A DNA stretch of 15,518 nucleotides from Gammaproteobacteria bacterium (GTDB lineage: Bacteria; Pseudomonadota; Gammaproteobacteria; Eutrophobiales; Eutrophobiaceae). The stretch lies in contig JAAXHV010000081.1 in NCBI GenBank assembly GCA_012270695.1, forward strand, positions 1 to 15,518, in the 5' to 3' direction. Within the stretch, counting starts at the first letter, position 1. Every line of letters begins with the position of its first letter. Shown one piece after another: positions 14,199 through 15,518 of the stretch. The notes beneath the pieces were generated by a model, which saw only the letters and a list, made by a program, of their open reading frames with translations, did no database searches and was not told the origin of the DNA. A program made the translations under genes and the position numbers.

Positions 14199-14224
14199 AA
14201 CGATCCGAGAAAAGAGGTGCGCAA

Positions 14225-14638
14225 ATGAATAAGCTGATTATCCTCATCCTGGCGCTCTGCGCGTTTTCCGGTTATGCCCAGGTGAGAACTCCTGCGCCTG
14301 GTAATGCCGAACTTTATTTCATCTCGCCTGCAGACGGCGCGACATTATCAAACCCGATCAGTATCCGCTTCGGCCTGAAGAACATGGGAGTCGCGCCCGC
14401 AGGTATTCAATACGAGAATACCGGCCATCACCACCTGCTGGTGGATACCGATGTCCCACCTGTCAACCTGCCGATCATCACTGATGGGAATCACCTCCAC
14501 TTCGGCAAGGGCCAGACCGAAGCCATCCTGGACCTGTCTCCGGGCGTCCACACCCTGCAACTGCTGCTGGGTGATTTCGTCCATATCCCCCATGAGCCTG
14601 CCGTGATGTCTAAGCAGATCACGATAACCGTCGAGTAG
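14225..14638 (+). CDS. Exported DUF4399-domain protein
   Basis: Small secreted protein of 137 residues with a clear Sec signal peptide (MNKLIILILALCAFSGYA, cleavage after about residue 18). The mature part is a single DUF4399 domain: FISPADGATLSNPISIRFGLKNMGV, then the His cluster GHHHLLVD (68-70), DGNHLHFGKGQTEA (H90, H92), and PGVHTLQLLLGDFVHIPH (H109, H120). The regularly spaced histidines suggest metal binding in the periplasm, but no function is established that I know of. AAGAGGTG lies 6 bases before the ATG, a good SD. It stands alone, divergent from the RND gene and convergent with purN. A possible extended -10 (TGCTAAACT, 14150-14158) lies just upstream, before the REP-like hairpin. 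Confidence 0.88.
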   Translation: MNKLIILILALCAFSGYAQVRTPAPGNAELYFISPADGATLSNPISIRFGLKNMGVAPAGIQYENTGHHHLLVDTDVPPVNLPIITDGNHLHFGKGQTEAILDLSPGVHTLQLLLGDFVHIPHEPAVMSKQITITVE

Positions 14639-14710
14639 AAAAGAGGATGGGTTATTTCTATGGCGCCAGGCGTTGCAGCGCCGGTCAGGAAATTTGTTTT
14701 ATACAGCTTC

Positions 14711-15307
14711 TCATGCCGGCAGTTTAATTTCACCGCGTATAATGTGGTCTATGGTCTCGACGTAGAGCTCGTGCTCAACGGCCAGGACGCGTTTGGCCAG
14801 GGTGTCTGCGGTATCCGATTTTTTTACGGTGATTTTTCTCTGCGCCAGGATCGGGCCGTTATCGTAGATCCCGTCCACCACGTGGACGGTCACGCCGGTA
14901 ACCCGGGCGCCGGCGGCAAGCACGGCTTCATGCACGCGCTGGCCGTACATGCCCTGGCCGCCGTATTCCGGCAACAGGCCGGGATGGATGTTCAGAATGT
15001 GGCCGGGGAACGTTGCCAGCGTGACCGGGCCGATTTTCTTCATATACCCCGCCAGGATGACCAGCTTGACATCGTAGTTAAGCAGAACATCGACGATTTC
15101 CCTGTCCAGGTCTTCCGCGTCCGGATGGGTGCGGCCGCTCAGGTGAAACCAGGGAATGTTTTCTTTGCGGGCCCGTTCCAGGGCGCCGGAATCCCTGTTA
15201 TTGCTGATCACAACCACAGGTCTGGCCGTTAACCTGCCTGAACGGCAGGCATTGATGATGGCCTGCATATTACTGCCGTTATGGGAGGCAAGAAACCCGA
15301 GGTTCAT
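14711..15307 (-). CDS. purN: Phosphoribosylglycinamide formyltransferase PurN
   Basis: Third step of purine synthesis: transfers a formyl group from 10-formyl-THF to GAR. The 198 residues form one formyl_trans_N domain. Catalytic residues N106 and H108 (NIHPGLLP) and the aligned D149 (IYDNGP) are present, as is the N-terminal phosphate loop SHNGSNMQ. The segment EYGGQGMYGQRVHEAV replaces the E. coli-like KYPGLHTHRQAL, so this is the GGxGMYG subtype more familiar from other phyla. purM, its usual partner in E. coli, is not adjacent. The start MNLGFLAS is standard although no SD is visible. It converges on the DUF4399 gene with a 72-base gap holding only a weak GC-rich hairpin (14662-14682). 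Confidence 0.93.
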   Translation of the reverse strand: MNLGFLASHNGSNMQAIINACRSGRLTARPVVVISNNRDSGALERARKENIPWFHLSGRTHPDAEDLDREIVDVLLNYDVKLVILAGYMKKIGPVTLATFPGHILNIHPGLLPEYGGQGMYGQRVHEAVLAAGARVTGVTVHVVDGIYDNGPILAQRKITVKKSDTADTLAKRVLAVEHELYVETIDHIIRGEIKLPA

Positions 15308-15427
15308 CGTCGCGATCGTCGTATTCGAGAGCGCAACAAGCGCACTCTGTCATGGTAGCATAGTGAGAGTAAGCTCATAACGTATTGACAGCAAACATGT
15401 TTCCAATAGCAACAAGCGGCCTGGTGA

Positions 15428-15439
15428 GAAATCCGGGCT
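15428..15439 (-). repeat. REP-like half-site overlapping the sulfatase stop codon
   Basis: On the minus strand AGCCCGGATTTC runs from 15439 down to 15428. The TAG stop of the upstream partial gene (15440-15438) overlaps its first two bases. The rest of the 130-base spacer to purN shows only a short imperfect hairpin around 15322-15342 and no clear promoter. Confidence 0.6.
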
Positions 15440-15518
15440 AAGTATCGCCATACTGTTCACGCAACCGGCGTAGCTGTTCGTGGAGTTGAGTCCTGATCTG
15501 CGCGTAGGTGGGCGAATT
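15438..15518 (-). CDS. C-terminal end of a probable sulfatase (partial)
   Basis: An open frame runs in from the right edge on the minus strand and ends with TAG at 15438-15440. The 26 visible residues read NSPTYAQIRTQLHEQLRRLR then EQYGDT. This resembles the extreme C-terminus of alkaline-phosphatase-fold sulfatases, where a helix with the pattern DPxYAxxxxxLxxxLxxLRxxYGD follows the last domain. The catalytic region lies outside the window, so neither the formylglycine motif nor the substrate class can be seen. The call rests on this short tail only. Confidence 0.45.
   Translation of the reverse strand, partial: NSPTYAQIRTQLHEQLRRLREQYGDT

Overview
The window looks like part of a gammaproteobacterial chromosome. 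The evidence is the block mlaC - ibaG (bolA) - murA - hisG (short form) - hisD with an AlgW/DegS-type protease beside it, which is the arrangement known from Pseudomonas and relatives. RluD with PgeF, and a ClpB carrying a clear sigma-32-type promoter, agree with this. I cannot name a species. All full-length genes belong to recognisable families; the unusual material lies between genes.

Layout. 1-125: hairpin-rich spacer after clpB. 126-2702 (-): clpB. 2872-2918: extended -10 promoter flanked by an inverted repeat. 2949-3594 (+): mntA-hepT toxin-antitoxin pair. 3700-5430 (-): rluD then pgeF. 5445-5879: large palindromic repeat element between the divergent genes rluD and algW. 5872-6984 (+): algW. 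6982-7112: a second, smaller inverted-repeat element. 7115-11261 (-): mlaC, ibaG, murA, hisG, hisD, reading right to left as one compact operon, preceded by a candidate ECF/sigma-E-like promoter. 11461-13953 (-): an 830-residue RND/MMPL transporter. 14225-14638 (+): exported DUF4399 protein. 14711-15307 (-): purN. 15438-15518 (-): last 26 codons of a probable sulfatase.

Functional themes. Envelope maintenance dominates: MlaC (phospholipid carrier), MurA (first committed step of peptidoglycan synthesis), the RND transporter, and AlgW (periplasmic protease that in relatives starts the sigma-E/AlgU envelope response). The mlaC promoter candidate resembles that sigma factor's consensus, so the window may hold both a trigger and a target of the same response. 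The usual mlaF, mlaE, mlaD and mlaB genes are absent here, and an RND transporter stands upstream of mlaC. hisC is absent downstream of hisD. ClpB handles cytoplasmic heat-shock disaggregation, and mntA-hepT is an accessory toxin-antitoxin module inserted next to it.

The most striking observation concerns algW. Its GTG start codon lies in the right terminal inverted repeat of a ~435-bp palindromic element, and its TAA stop codon is the first three bases of a second ~131-bp inverted-repeat element. A REP-like 12-mer (AGCCCGGATTTC) occurs three times, once as a complete hairpin and once overlapping the stop codon of the sulfatase-like gene. Six 7-bp repeats sit directly upstream of the transporter start codon.
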